A DNA stretch of 64,000 nt from Bostrychus sinensis. Its lineage: Eukaryota > Chordata > Actinopteri > Gobiiformes > Eleotridae. A program made the translations under genes and the position numbers. Positions 51,003 through 62,651 of the stretch are shown here, piece by piece. Numbering within the stretch: position 1 is the stretch's first letter; each line of letters begins with the position of its first letter. Location: positions 3,685,587 to 3,749,586 of the forward strand of contig CM036253.1 in NCBI GenBank assembly GCA_020698575.1, read 5' to 3'. The notes under the pieces were generated by a model, which saw only the letters and a list, made by a program, of their open reading frames with translations, did not search any database and had not been told where the DNA came from.

Positions 51003-52256
51003 CAGAGAGAGGAGCAGAGAGAGGTGCAGAGAGAGGAGCAGAGAGAGAGGAAGAGAGGGGGGCAGAGAGAGGAGCAGAGAGAGGGGCAGAGAGAGGAGCA
51101 GAGAGAGGGGCAGAGAGAGGAGCAGAGAGAGGGGCAGAGAGAGGAGCAGAGAGAGGTGCAGAGAGAGGAGCAGAGAGAGGAGCAGAGAGAGGAGCAGAGA
51201 GCGGGGCAGAGAGAGGAGCAGAGAGAGGAGCAGAGAGAGGAGCAGAGAGAGGAGCAGAGACAGAGAGAGGAGCAGAGAGAGGAGCAGAGAGAGGAGCAGA
51301 GAGAGGAGCAGAGAGAGGAGCAGAGAGAGGAGCAGAGAGAGGGGCAGAGAGAGGAGCAGAGAGAGGGGCAGGGAGAGGAGCAGAGAGAGGAGCAGAGAGA
51401 AGAGCAGAGAGAGGAGAAGAGAGAGAGGAAGAGAGGGGGGCAGAGAGAGGAGCAGAGAGAGGGGCAGAGAGAGGGGCAGAGAGAGGAGCAGAGAGGGGCA
51501 GAGAGAGGTGCAGGGAGAGGAGCAGAGAGAGGGGCAGAGAGAGGTGCAGAGAGAGGAGCAGAGAGAGGAGCAGAGAGAGGAGCAGAGAGAGGAGCAGAGA
51601 CAGAGAGAGGAGCAGAGAGAGGAGCAGAGAGAGGAGCAGAGAGAGGAGCAGAGACAGAGAGAGGAGCAGAGAGAGGAGCAGAGAGAGGAGCAGAGAGAGG
51701 GGCAGGGAGAGGGGCAGAGAGCGGGGCAGGGAGAGGGGCAGAGAGAGGAGCAGAGAGAGGGGCAGGGAGAGGAGCAGAGAGAGGGGCAGAGAGAGGAGCA
51801 GAGAGAGGGGCAGGGAGAGGGGCAGAGAGAGGGGCAGAGAGAGGAGCAGAGAGAGGGGCAGAGAGAGGAGCAGAGAGAGGAGCAGAGAGAGGAGCAGAGA
51901 CAGAGAGAGGAGCAGAGAGAGGAGCAGAGAGAGGAGCAGAGAGAGGGGCAGGGAGAGGGGCAGAGAGAGGAGCAGAGAGAGGAGCAGAGAGAGGAGCAGA
52001 GAGGGGGCAGGGAGAGGGCAGAGAGAGGGGCAGAGAAAGGAGCAGAGAGAGGGGCAGGGAGAGGGGCAGGGAGAGGGGCAGAGAGAGGGGCAGAGAGAGG
52101 AGCAGAGAGAGGAGCAGAGAGAGGAGCAGAGAGAGGAGCAGAGAGAGGGGCAGGGAGAGGGGCAGAGAGAGGGGCAGAGAGAGGAGCAGAGAGAGAGGCA
52201 GAGAGAGGGCGGAAAGAGGAGCAGAGAGAGGGACAGAGAGTGTTCAGGAGGAAGAG
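51003..52256. repeat. polypurine GAGAGAGGAGCA array, 1.25 kb
   Basis: Units GAGAGAGGAGCA and GAGAGAGGGGCA (12 bp) with occasional GACAGA inserts. Purine except one C per unit. Frames of up to 419 codons rich in Arg/Glu/Gln are by-products. Confidence 0.97.
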
Positions 52257-52745
52257 GAGTTAATAGAATCTGTAAGGAGTTAGTTTTTTACATGATGAGG
52301 GAAAGATAAATGAAGTTTTTTCTTTCACGTCTGTGTTTTTTCTGTTTCATGTTGTTCCTGGTAAACCTTGTCTTCAGGTTTGGCTCCTGCCCCGTTGTCG
52401 TGGCGTCTGAACCACAAACCTGTTCTTCAGTCACATTCCTTTTTTACACGTCTTGGGACACATGTGGGCAACTTTTATTAAAAAAAAACAAAAGTATATA
52501 CTGCTCATAAAACATTTAAACATATATTACTCTCCACCTCTGCTAAATTGTGTTTTTCAAGCAGCAATGTTTTTTTTTCCAGCCATTTTGAAGATGATTT
52601 ACATTTTTAGGGCGATTAAAACCAATATTTATTTACATTTACTTCCTGTTAACAGTTTAACAGATAATCATTCAGTACCGCGAGTGTCCACCAGAGGGAA
52701 CAACAACACAACTGTTACAATCCTCTCTCATTCATTATTTCACTC
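52257..52745. other. AT-rich spacer
   Basis: Nothing recognised, apart from GTCCACCAGAGGGAAC near 52686, a weak CTCF-like word. Confidence 0.45.
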
Positions 52746-52751
52746 TCAGTC

Positions 52752-54690
52752 TCTGTAATATACATCCACTGTCCCTCCTCTGTACCCACACATCCACTGC
52801 CCCTCCTCTGTACCCACACATCCACTGTCCCTCCTCTGTACCCATACATCCACTGTTCCTCCTCTGTACCCATACACCCACTGTCCCTCCTCTGTACCCA
52901 CACATCCACTGTCCCTCCTCTGTACCCACACATCCACTGTGCCTCCTCTGTACCCACACACCCACTGTCCCTCCTCTGTACCCATACATCCACTGTGCCT
53001 CCTCTGTACCCACACATCCACTGCCCCTCCTCTGTACCCATACACCCACTGTGCCTCCTCTGTACCCACACACCCACTGTCCCTCCTCTGTACCCATACA
53101 CCCACTGTGCCTCCTCTGTACCCACACATCCACTGTCCCTCCTCTGTACCATACATCCACTGTCCCTCCTCTGTACCCATATATCCACTGTCCCTCCTCT
53201 GTACCCACACATCCACTGTCCCTCCTCTGTACCATACATCCACTGTCCCTCCTCTGTACCCATACATCCACTGTCCCTCCTCTGTACCCATATATCCACT
53301 GTTCCTCCTCTATACCATACATCCACTGTCCCCCCTCTAGACCCATATACCCACTGGCCCTCCTCTAGACCCATACATCCACTGTTCCTCCTCTGTACCC
53401 ATATACCCACTGGCCCTCCTCTAGACCCATACATCCACTGTCCCTCCTCTAGACCCATATATCCACTGTTCCTCCTCTGTACCCATACATCCACTGTCCC
53501 CCCTCTAGACCCATATATCCACTGTCCCTCCTCTGTACCCATAAATCCACTGTCCCTCCTCTGTACCCATATATCCACTGTCCCTCCTTTAGACCCATAC
53601 ACCCACTGTCCCTCCTCTGTACCCACACATCCACTGTCCCTCCTCTGTACCCACACATCCACTGTCCCTCCTCTGTACCCACACATCCACTGTCCCTCCT
53701 CTGTACCCACACATCCACTGTCCCTCCTCTGTACCCACACATCCACTGTCCCTCCTCTGTACCCATATATCCACTGTCCCTCCTCTGTACCCACACATCC
53801 ACTGTCCCTCCTCTGTACCCACACATCCACTGTCCCTCCTCTGTACCCATATATCCACTGTCCCTCCTCTAGACCCATATACCCACTGTCCCTCCTCTGT
53901 ACCCATACATCCACTGTCCCTCCTCTGTACCCATATATCCACTGTCCCTCCTCTGTACCATACATCCACTGTCCCTCCTCTGTACCCATATATCCACTGT
54001 TCCTCCTCTATACCATACATCCACTGTCCCCCCTCTAGACCCATATACCCACTGGCCCTCCTCTAGACCCATACATCCACTGTCCCTCCTCTGTACCCAT
54101 ATATCCACTGTCCCTCCTCTAGACCCATACATCCACTGTCCCTCTTCTGTACCCATATATCCACTGTCCCTCCTCTGTACCCATATATCCACTGTCCCTC
54201 CTCTATACCATATATCCATTGTCCCCCCTCTAGACCCATATATCCACTGTCCCTCCTCTGTACCCATACATCCACTGTCCCCCTCTAGACCCATATATCC
54301 ACTGTCCCTCCTCTGTACCCATATATCCACTGTCCCTCCTTTAGACCCATACACCCACTGTCCCTCCTCTGTACCCACACATCCACTGTCCCTCCTCTGT
54401 ACCCATACATCCACTGTCCCCCTCTAGACCCATATATCCACTGTCCCTCCTCTGTACCCATATATCCACTGTCCCTCCTTTAGACCCATACACCCACTGT
54501 CCCTCCTCTGTACCCACACACCCACTGTCCCTCCTCTAGACCCATATATCCACTGTCCCTCCTCTAGACCCATATATCCACTGTCCCTCCTCTAGACCCA
54601 TATATCCACTGTCCCTCCTCTGTACCCATACATCCACTGTCCCTCCTCTAGACCCATACATCCACTGTCCCTCCTCTGCACCCTCATGTT
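52752..54690. repeat. 28-bp minisatellite, about 69 copies
   Basis: Unit CCACTGTCCCTCCTCTGTAC + CCACACAT with ATATAT, ATACAT and ATACAC ends and GTACCC/AGACCC variants. All three frames stay open on both strands over long distances. Confidence 0.96.
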
Positions 54691-55322
54691 TATTCTCAGT
54701 GCTGATGACTGTAATTAGCTGTAGCTGAGCTCATTATGTCAAGCGTTCCCAGAGTAAACTTAAATCTTTATTACTTACAGACTTTTTAATTTCAGAGCCA
54801 CTTCCTGTGATCCAGGCGTCACAAACCACTGACACCACCACAGACCACGTATCTGAGGCCTGTTTCATTTTAATTACTCTTTTTAAAGCCTTTAAAGTTG
54901 ATCTCTGCTGAAGTGTTTCTGTTTGGGATTTACTCACAAAAACGCTGCAAATACTGTATGCAAAGCAGCTTAACGCTCCTCCCAAGGTCACCTGCTCAGA
55001 TCTCCCTCTCTGTCTCTGTGTTTCCTAACGAATAATTCCTGCAGGTTTTTTAAATATCCGTGCGTATTTGCAGAGGGGCTTCGGTCCGAGTTTTTAGAGC
55101 GTCTTAGTTCTGCTGCGTGCGTCCCGAAGTTTATGGACGTCCAAAGCTCCGCGGTAAAGCTAACAAACCCTGGCTGTGCGGCGCAGCGTCGTTAGCTGTG
55201 ATCCATAACAAGGATCTGTTTGTGTAAAAGTGGATGAGGAGCAAACCCAGCGCAGGACGAAGCCGTTCTGCCAATAAACTTTAATGTAAGCAGTGATTTA
55301 TAAGCTTACTGTGTCAGGCATT
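54691..55322. other. single-copy spacer, partly CpG-rich
   Basis: About 55065-55260 has raised GC and many CpGs (GTGCGGCGCAGCGTCG, GCTCCGCGG), but no exon or start signal that I can support. Confidence 0.4.
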
Positions 55323-55816
55323 CACTGTAAAAAAAAAATCTGTGAATTTTACGGTAAAAAATTGGCGGCTGTGGTTGCCAGAATTCTACTGTACAAATTA
55401 CAAGAGGCCTGTATTTCATTTTACAGTATAATATTATCACAAATGTTGTTTTTACAGTTTTTGACTTGAGTTTTTATTATTATTTACTGTAAAATTTTAA
55501 GTTATTATCTCTAACTGTATATTTTAGTTTGTGACTTATGTTTTAATCAACATTTACTGTAAAATTTAAAGTTATCTTTTAAAAAGGTGTTAAACTGTAA
55601 TAAACACAGGACTCAGTTATTTTAACAGTGCTATACTGTATACATTACAAATAATAAAACAAAAAATATATATATATATACAATTTTGCCTTATTTTTAA
55701 TATTACAGTTAATTACTGTAACCAAAACAGTATTTTACTGATATATCAATTACGGTCTTTTACTGTTGAGATTTTACAGATTTTTACCATGAAATTTACA
55801 GATATTTTTTACAGTG
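55323..55816. mobile_element. MITE with CACTGTAAAA termini
   Basis: 494 bp. Left end CACTGTAAAAAAAAAATCTG and right end ATTTACAGATATTTTTTACA + GTG are inverted. The interior has ACGGTAAAAA, GGCTGTGGTTGCCAGAATTC and many CTGTAAAATTT words, as in a common fish MITE. No clear target-site duplication. Confidence 0.7.
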
Positions 55817-56303
55817 TTCTCTGTTTGGTTGCCTGTCCCAGCGACTGTGGGCCTTAGGAGGGGCGCACCCGGAGCACACAGTGACAGACACCATTCACTG
55901 TCACATAGAGATGAGCTACAGGAACATTAACCACTCTGCCAGTGCAGTAGCATTCCTCGCAGTGGGTCCTACGGTAACACGCTGCGGTCAATAAACAAAG
56001 TGGAAAATGGTTCGATGATGATTTCGCTGAAGAAAAAACAAGCAAACTTCAAATGTTACATACTGTCAACCAGATTTTTATTATATTATTAACAAAAAAA
56101 GTGCCTTCATGATTGCTCCTGCCTGCATCTCCAGACTGTGAACACAAAGATTAATAATAATAATAAAGATAGATAAAATTACTCATTTACAATATTCTGC
56201 AAACATTTAGTACAATGTGAAAATACAGTTTTATTTTCTTTTTTATATAAATATATTTTTATTAATTAACATTTTCAGTAAAGGTAGGAAAGATCAGTAA
56301 TGT
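55817..56303. other. spacer with SINE-head scrap
   Basis: TTAACCACTCTGCCAG at 55928-55943 is again the SINE A-box head in minus orientation. The rest is AT-rich with a short (AAT)n at 56150. No gene seen. Confidence 0.4.
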
Positions 56304-56403
56304 ACGGTGGCCCAGAAGTGCTAAACAAATTTACATCAGAAACAAAACAAATTTATAAATGTCCAAAACATTTTAACAAATGTCATAAACAAATTAGCAA
56401 AAG

Positions 56404-56434
<31 letters not shown>

Positions 56435-57126
56435 AATTAACAAATGTCTGAAACTTTTTTTTTTTTTTTTTTTTTTTACAAATGTCATAAAACAAATGGA
56501 GCGCGGCAACACAGAAGCGTAATAACTTTCTAAGTGGCTTATGTTTAACTAAATCAAATACCAAGACGCTTTCCTTCTCCTCATCACAGAGACCTAGCTT
56601 TAGCAGCGGCTCATTAGCCGTTAGCATAACATGAACAGGAATCTAACTTCGTGCATATTTGTGCAGATAAATTCATTTAAACAACTCCGGTCACCACTAG
56701 AATTCTGATAAATCTTGGTAGCTACATTTTGTATTCAAAATCATAAAATTGTAGGCGTTTGTAGACTGCTCTTTGGCCGCTTCCGCATTAAAGATGACCG
56801 ACAGATTATTTAACCCTCACCTCCCGCCACTGGGACACTCCCTCTCCATTCAGTTTGTAAGTTTGTTTCGGACATTTGTTAATTTGTTTTGGGATTTTGT
56901 TATTTTGTTTTATGACATTTTTTAAAATATTTTGGACATTTGTTAATTTGTTTTGGGCTTTTGTTATTTTGTTTTATGACATTTGTAAAAAAAAATATTT
57001 TGTACATTTGTTAATTTGTTTTAGGCTTTTGTTAATTTGTTTCATGACATTTGTAAAAAATATTTTGTACATTTGTTCATTTGTTTTGGACATTTGTAAA
57101 TTTGTTTTGCACTCCTGGGCCACCGT
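56304..57126. mobile_element. hAT-like DNA transposon, non-autonomous
   Basis: 823 bp with inverted ends ACGGTGGCCCAGAAGTGC and GCACTCCTGGGCCACCGT, flanked by AGTAATGT (56296-56303) and AGTAATGG (57127-57134), a 7/8 match to an 8-bp target duplication. Subterminal AAATTTGTT/GACATTTGTTAA repeats face each other. Interior C(22) and A/T homopolymers at 56404-56478. No transposase frame. Confidence 0.8.
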
Positions 57127-57134
57127 AGTAATGG

Positions 57135-58060
57135 ACCGAGGACATTTATTAATCCTGGCGTGGGTCCCGATCTCTGTTTAGATCCTGGAACGTTTCACTA
57201 AAAGACCACAGAATTAGTTTTAGAGCATTTACCCCTGTACTAGAGGATCTACATCATTATGTTTGTCTCAAGGCAGTATCTCAGCTGTTATTAACACCAT
57301 TATTGTTATTATTATGATGAATTCTGTCTATTCTGTAACACTTCTGCACCTCAGTAATCTACAGACTGTCCAGCACCGCCCTCTCCTGGACGGTCCCGCT
57401 TACTACAACCGTTTCCCTCTCTCAGGTTCGGCCCCGTTTGACTCTCGGAGCAGTGCAGTGCATCTGAACCGGCACTAATCTAATAGCATCCATCACTCCG
57501 GTGAGTATTACTGTCTCAAAAGCCCCGGTCTAACCCGATTATCGTCCTGGATCATGTTCAAATCAATTCCATCTACGATACTTTGCCCTCCGATCAAATT
57601 TCAGCAGCATCCCTCTCAGAAAACCCAACTTTCTTCCTTACACGGGCCTTCTTTTATTTTTATGGGTTAATTACATTGATTAAATGTTCAACGGATACAG
57701 CTAATAGCTTTGGGGTACTTTGGGGATCAATATCCGGCATTGGAAAGTCTGTTTGTAGCTGATTGCTCGGTACATTTCCAGTTCTGCTGAATTGCACTGG
57801 AAACAACAACAAGAGCTCTAAACCCGGGGCTCGTATTTTGGACGTTGGGCGCATCAGAAAGCAAGCGTTTATAGCGTTTCAAATGTGGAAATTCTTGTCC
57901 CGGATGCGGCGTCAGGGCTAAGTGGTGGTATAATGGTAAGTGCAGTCTCTTGAGGAGGTGGAGAGAGAGAGAGAGTGGGCAGAGAGCCTTGGGGTTAGTT
58001 AATGGGGGAAACGCAAAGGGCTGAAAGGGTTTGGACCGGACAAATGCTGTGTTTCTGAAG
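57135..58060. other. single-copy spacer
   Basis: A 71-codon plus-strand frame (57263-57478) and two minus-strand frames (57660-58092) have no recognisable domain. (GA)n short run near 57965. Nothing called. Confidence 0.4.
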
Positions 58061-59958
58061 GATTTGTGTCTTGTTGCAAAAGTTAGACTCACGATTATTT
58101 AGCTCAAAAAGAAGAGGAGCGTTTCTGGATTTGATAAAGGTGGGTTCTGACTTATTTACAGAGTTGGTGGTTGTGTTTTAAAAGAGCTAAAAGCAGGTTG
58201 CAATCACAAAATGGACTGTTTTCTGGAGTTATGATTGTTCATGATGATTTAATTGAAGTAAAAACCATTTCTAGACTTGATGAAGGTGGGTTCTGACTTA
58301 AAGAGGACCATTTCTGGACTTGGTAAAGGTGGGGACATATTGACTTTGTTGGTTGACATATTACAATGGTTAAAGGCAGATAAAATTGAGAAAACATGTT
58401 TCCTGGTCACAAAAGTTACATTTACTGTTAATTTTTAATCTAATAAGGAAGAGGACCATTTCTGGAGTTAGTAAAGATAGGTTTGGAGAGCTAATGTTAC
58501 ACTAAAAGTCACAAGTATTAGCATCATGTCTGAAGGTGTTTTCTGGTCGCAAAAGTCAGAGTTATGATTATTCCTGATGATTTAATTGAAGTAAAAAAAA
58601 AAGATACCAATCAGAAATAGTAACATCTTATATTGAGGGTGTTTTCTGGTCACAAAAGTCTTATTAAAAGACTTGGTTGATGTTTTACCGGAGCTGAAGG
58701 AAAATTAACTCACTAATCACAAATAGTAGCATCTTATTTGTGGAAGATTTGGATTTATTATTATTATTTCTTTAGTATTTCTGGTGGGGACATACTGATA
58801 TATTACAATGGTTAAAGGCAGATAAAATTCAGAAAACGTTAGCATCATGTCCATGGATGTTTCCTGGTCGCAAAATGTACATTTATTCTTATGAATTTTT
58901 AATCTAATAAGGAAGAGGACCATTTCTGGAGTTAGTAATGATAGGTTTGGACTCCATGACCTGGGTGGTTGATGTTTTAAAAAAAGAGCTAATGTTACAC
59001 TAAAAGTCACAAGAAGTAGCATCGATGTTTGAGGGTGGTTTCTGGTCGCAGAAGTAAAGAGTTATTATTGTTATTCTACCGTAATGCTGTGTATAATGTA
59101 ACATAAAGAGGATCTTGGTAAAGGTGAGTTTGGACAGGAGTTAAGATAAAATTGCAAATACAATGTCAAGATTTAAAGTTACTATTATTAATTCTTAATC
59201 TAATCATGAAGAGTTTTTCTTTGTAAAGGTGGATTCTGGTTTATTTGCATGGTTGTTTTTGACATTTTAGAAGAGCTAACGGTGTAGAAAAGGTAGCATC
59301 AGCGCAGTATGTGGATGTTTCTGGTTGCAAAAGTGAGAGTTATTATTATTTTATACAATAACAAATAACAGGAAGAGTGGGGGACATTTTGACATTTTTG
59401 GTTGACATAGGACGAGGGTTAAAGACGTAGAAAATTCACAAAAACAAAGAAATGTGTGTTTTCTGGTGGCAAAGGTTACTTTTATTATTGAATGTTTTGC
59501 TAATAAGGAACATTTGGACTAAAGGTAGGATTTGACTGAGCTAAAAGGAGATTAAAATCACAGATAAAATCACAAATAGAAGCATTGTGTGTGGATGTTT
59601 TTGGTCGCAGGATTTAAAATTATGGTAAAATGAACTAGGACCATTTCTGACTTGGGACAGTAGGTTAGACTTCTTTTGACGGTTAATGTTTTACAAGAAC
59701 AAAAGGTTAAAAATGAACATACTAATGAGAAATAGTGGAGGTTTTCTGGTTGGAGTTATTATTATTATTATTTATTCTAGTTAATAAGAAAGAGGACAGT
59801 TTCTGAACGGAACTGAACTTGGTAAAGGTGGAGTTGGACTCATTGGCATGGTTGATTATAATTTTTTAGCTAAAAGCAGATTAAAATCACAAATCACTTT
59901 TATTTGTGGATGTTTCCTGGTCGCAAAAGTCAGAGTTACAAGTATTATTTAATCTTAA

Positions 59959-60692
59959 AGTTACACTGTGTAAGATTCCCGGTCTTGCGCCTCTAGAGGC
60001 CACAGGTGCCACTGCACCGTCGCAAAACGTAAACACTAGGGCCCCTCCTCCTTCTGAAACTGTGCGAGCGTGCGTCTATTTCCATCATTGTTTCAACTTT
60101 AGTTGACCTGCTGCTACCTTTGGAAGTTTGGACTGGATCTTCTATAGAGTTAGCGCTAGCGTTAGCTTATCAACAAATATTGCGCAATGGTCGCAGTAAA
60201 AACAACTAATAACTGTATGAAAAAGCACGTTCTAAAGAAAAAATAAAGAGGCTAATTTACCTGCCCAACAATAAAGAAGCAAAAACGTGATCTGATTTGC
60301 AGCCTTCTCTGTCTCTCATCTGACGCCAGCGAGCAAAAGTCTGTCCGATGTTGACTCTTGTCTGTGATCTGGTGCGGTCCCTTTCACATTTTCTTTTTCT
60401 TGCCTCGTCCAACATTGTCTTCATCTTCTTGTGTCCTTCGGCCCTAACGAACTGGCGAAAATAACAACGCTAAAAGTAGCTTCCTGGTTATACTGCGCCT
60501 CAAGTCGTTCCCTGTCACGTGACTTTTCCTCAACAGCGGAGCGCTCCCGGCCAAGTTGCGAGGGTGGTTTCTCAGTACAGAAGCCCCGCTCGGAGCAACA
60601 GATCGCGTCTCAGGCCTTATAATCGCTCAAAAAATCACAAAAACAAGTCAGTATGCCCCACATATTTAGGAGAAAAGTTACACAGTGTAACT
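59959..60692 (-). mobile_element. TTAA-target DNA transposon, copy 2 (inverted)
   Basis: 734 bp, flanked by TTAA (59955-59958, 60693-60696). Same element as 44470-45232 in the opposite orientation, with the same ends and the same exon-like frame. It sits inside a unit of the diverged array: left flank ATTTAATC, right flank AATAATAAGGAGGAGGA. Confidence 0.85.
60257..60424 (-). pseudogene. transposon-carried 55-codon exon remnant, copy 2
   Basis: Same frame as at 44767-44934, ATG at 60422-60424, ending in the same GGGCAG|GTAAAT donor. Differs visibly at codon 5 (TTG for TCG). The frame is intact in both copies although the rest of the transposon gene is missing. Confidence 0.5.
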
Positions 60693-61335
60693 TTAAAATA
60701 ATAAGGAGGAGGATAATTCCTGGATTTGTAAAGGTGGGTTGCTGTTTTACAAGACATAAAGACCACAAATAGTAAAGCTTTATGTTTCTAGATGTTTTCT
60801 GGTTGTAAGATTAAAAAAAAAAGTGTTACTAATATTGTCAATTATTCAACTCAATACAGTAAAAGATATTTGTGGTCTTCTGATTTGGTTGATGTTTTCC
60901 AGAGCTAAAAGCACATTAACATCGCAATTAGTAGCATCTCATTTGTGGATTTTTTCTGGAGCTACTTTTATGATTCAGACTTGTGCAGAGCAATCATTGT
61001 TTAACAGCAGGCCCTACCTTTTTCATTGTATTGTTTTGCTAATATAAACAAAATTTTTATATTTATATTGTTTAAAATGCTTATGGAAAATGGTTTGACA
61101 TAGACAAAAGGTAAAAATGTTAAACTAGCATTATAATACATGCAGAATTTGTAAAGAAGAGGACCATTTCTGGAGTTGGTAAAGGTAGTTTTGGGTTTTG
61201 GTTGGTTAATGGTTTACTTGAGGCACATAAAAATCACAAATATAAGTGTCTTTGAATGCTTTCTGGTCACATAATTTCACGTTACTATTATTAACTCTTC
61301 AGCTCTAAAGGAAAAGGGCTTTTTTTTAACTTAAA

Positions 61336-61990
61336 AGGACTAGAACTAATTCAGGAGCTTGCATGTTTTATCATTTGAAATGGTTGCTTTATGTGGGAAC
61401 TAGACGCAGTTGAGAAAAATAAGTGAAAACCATGACATTTGGAATCAAAATGGAAAAAAAAAAAAATCAATCAAGCCCCAAATCCAAAGAATTCAACTTG
61501 TACTGATGAGGACTTTGAGGCAGAAAGAGCTTCTTCTTCTTGGTGCATTTGAGTTTTTGTCCAGTAACAAGATTTGCTTTGACAAAGAAATGATCTCCAA
61601 GTAAAAATTAGCTGACAACATGGCCGAGACATGAAAAAAAATGCTTTTAGACCTCTCCTTTTGATTGTAGTAGCTGATAAATAAAATTTCTGACCAGTTT
61701 TGTTAAATTCGCTGGCAGATAATGTTGATGGAGGAGCTCTCTGTCCTCACAAATCTGCATTGATTGTTGCTTTGTAGCACGGTGACGTCAGCTCCTCTCG
61801 CTCTGCAGCAGAGAGGAAGTTCCTGAGACAGAGAGAGAGGGGCGTGGCTTCAGGGGAGAGGGGCGTGGCTTCAGAGAAGAGGCAGAGGGGCGTGGCTTCA
61901 GACTGTAAACATACTGCACCGATAAATAATGTAGAAATGTCTTTAATAATGCAAACGCTCCATTCAGTGTTTGACGAGCGCCAAACTGTG
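61336..61990. other. spacer with a 25-bp GGGGCGTGGCTTCAG triplet
   Basis: AGAGGGGCGTGGCTTCAG occurs three times at 61845-61900. Otherwise single-copy with no gene recognised. Confidence 0.45.
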
Positions 61991-62007
61991 ACGGCCACAG
62001 ACTCCGG

Positions 62008-62046
62008 GGCGGAATATTAGGCAGGTGGTCATAATGTTTTGCCACT
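62008..62046. mobile_element. DNA transposon end fragment
   Basis: AATATTAGGCAGGTGGTCAT + AATGTTTTG is the remembered terminal sequence of a common fish DNA transposon. Only the end is present. Confidence 0.4.
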
Positions 62047-62164
62047 TTTAACAATTCAACTAAATTCAACCTGAGACCATAAATTCTGATGATTTGATTA
62101 CAGGGAGTGCTATAGTTGGTAAATAATTAAATCCAGCCACATGGGATCACAAGCAAGTGTTTAT

Positions 62165-62275
62165 AGCAGTCCCAAGCCCGGATAAATGGAGAGGGTTGGG
62201 TCAGGAAGGGCATCTGGCGTATAAGCTAAGCCAACTCAATGAAGAGTAAGAGGCAGATGATTTGCTGTAGTGAAA
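62165..62275 (+). mobile_element. LINE (RTE-type) 3' end, copy 1
   Basis: CCCGGATAAATGGAGAGGGT, TGGGTCAGGAAGGGCATCTG + GCGTA, then AGGCAGATGATTTGCTGTAG. Resembles the GTCAGGAAGGGCATCCGGCG tail of fish RTE-type LINEs. No coding part. Confidence 0.6.
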
Positions 62276-62449
62276 GAAAACACTGAAAAGAAAGAAGACT
62301 GAGCTAAAAACATGGTTATTAATATTTAATTCTTGAATGATAAGCTAAACCAATGCAAAATTTATTCATTAAAATATAATCAAGTACATATTTTTTAATC
62401 CTTTATTACTGCTTAATAATGGGACGTTATTCTAAAGTGTTGCCCAGTA

Positions 62450-62651
62450 TCTTCCTAATCTGCTAAATCGACTTTTTGAGCTTTTAACCATGTTATAATG
62501 TAGTTTCCTCCTCAAAAACAGACCTGGAGTAGGATTCTGTTTGAGTAAACCTGTATGCTGCGGCGCTGCCCTTCTCCAGAGCTGAAAACGCTCGGTCTCA
62601 CAGCTCTACGTAGACACGTGAAACCAGGAAGTGCTCCTGCGCGTTTCTAAA
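62450..62651 (+). mobile_element. old interspersed repeat, copy C left part
   Basis: Matches 43478-43670 of copy B (GAAAACGCTCGGTCTCACAG, CTCTACGTAGACACGTGAAA). Interrupted at TTTCTAAA by a roughly 715-bp insertion and resuming at 63367. Confidence 0.65.

Larger units (their letters stand above)
58061..61335. repeat. strongly diverged tandem array of about 100-300 bp units
   Basis: Recurring words in fixed order: GAAGAGGACCATTTCTGGAG, TTGGTAAAGGTGGGTT, GTTGATGTTTTAC, GAGCTAAAAGCAGATTAAAA + TCACAAAT, TAGCATC, TGTGGATGTTTCCTGGTCGC + AAAAGTCAGAGTTATTATTA. CTGGTCGCAAAAGT-like words occur near 58070, 58396, 58541, 58645, 58861, 59042, 59320, 59463, 59918 and 61263. Copies are far more diverged than the left-hand satellites, so the array is old. 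Confidence 0.75.

Noticed and set aside
49334..52283. Leucine/serine-rich (544-codon) and Arg/Glu/Gln-rich (419-codon) frames
   Set aside because: Low-complexity polypyrimidine and polypurine tracts; the reading is compositional only.
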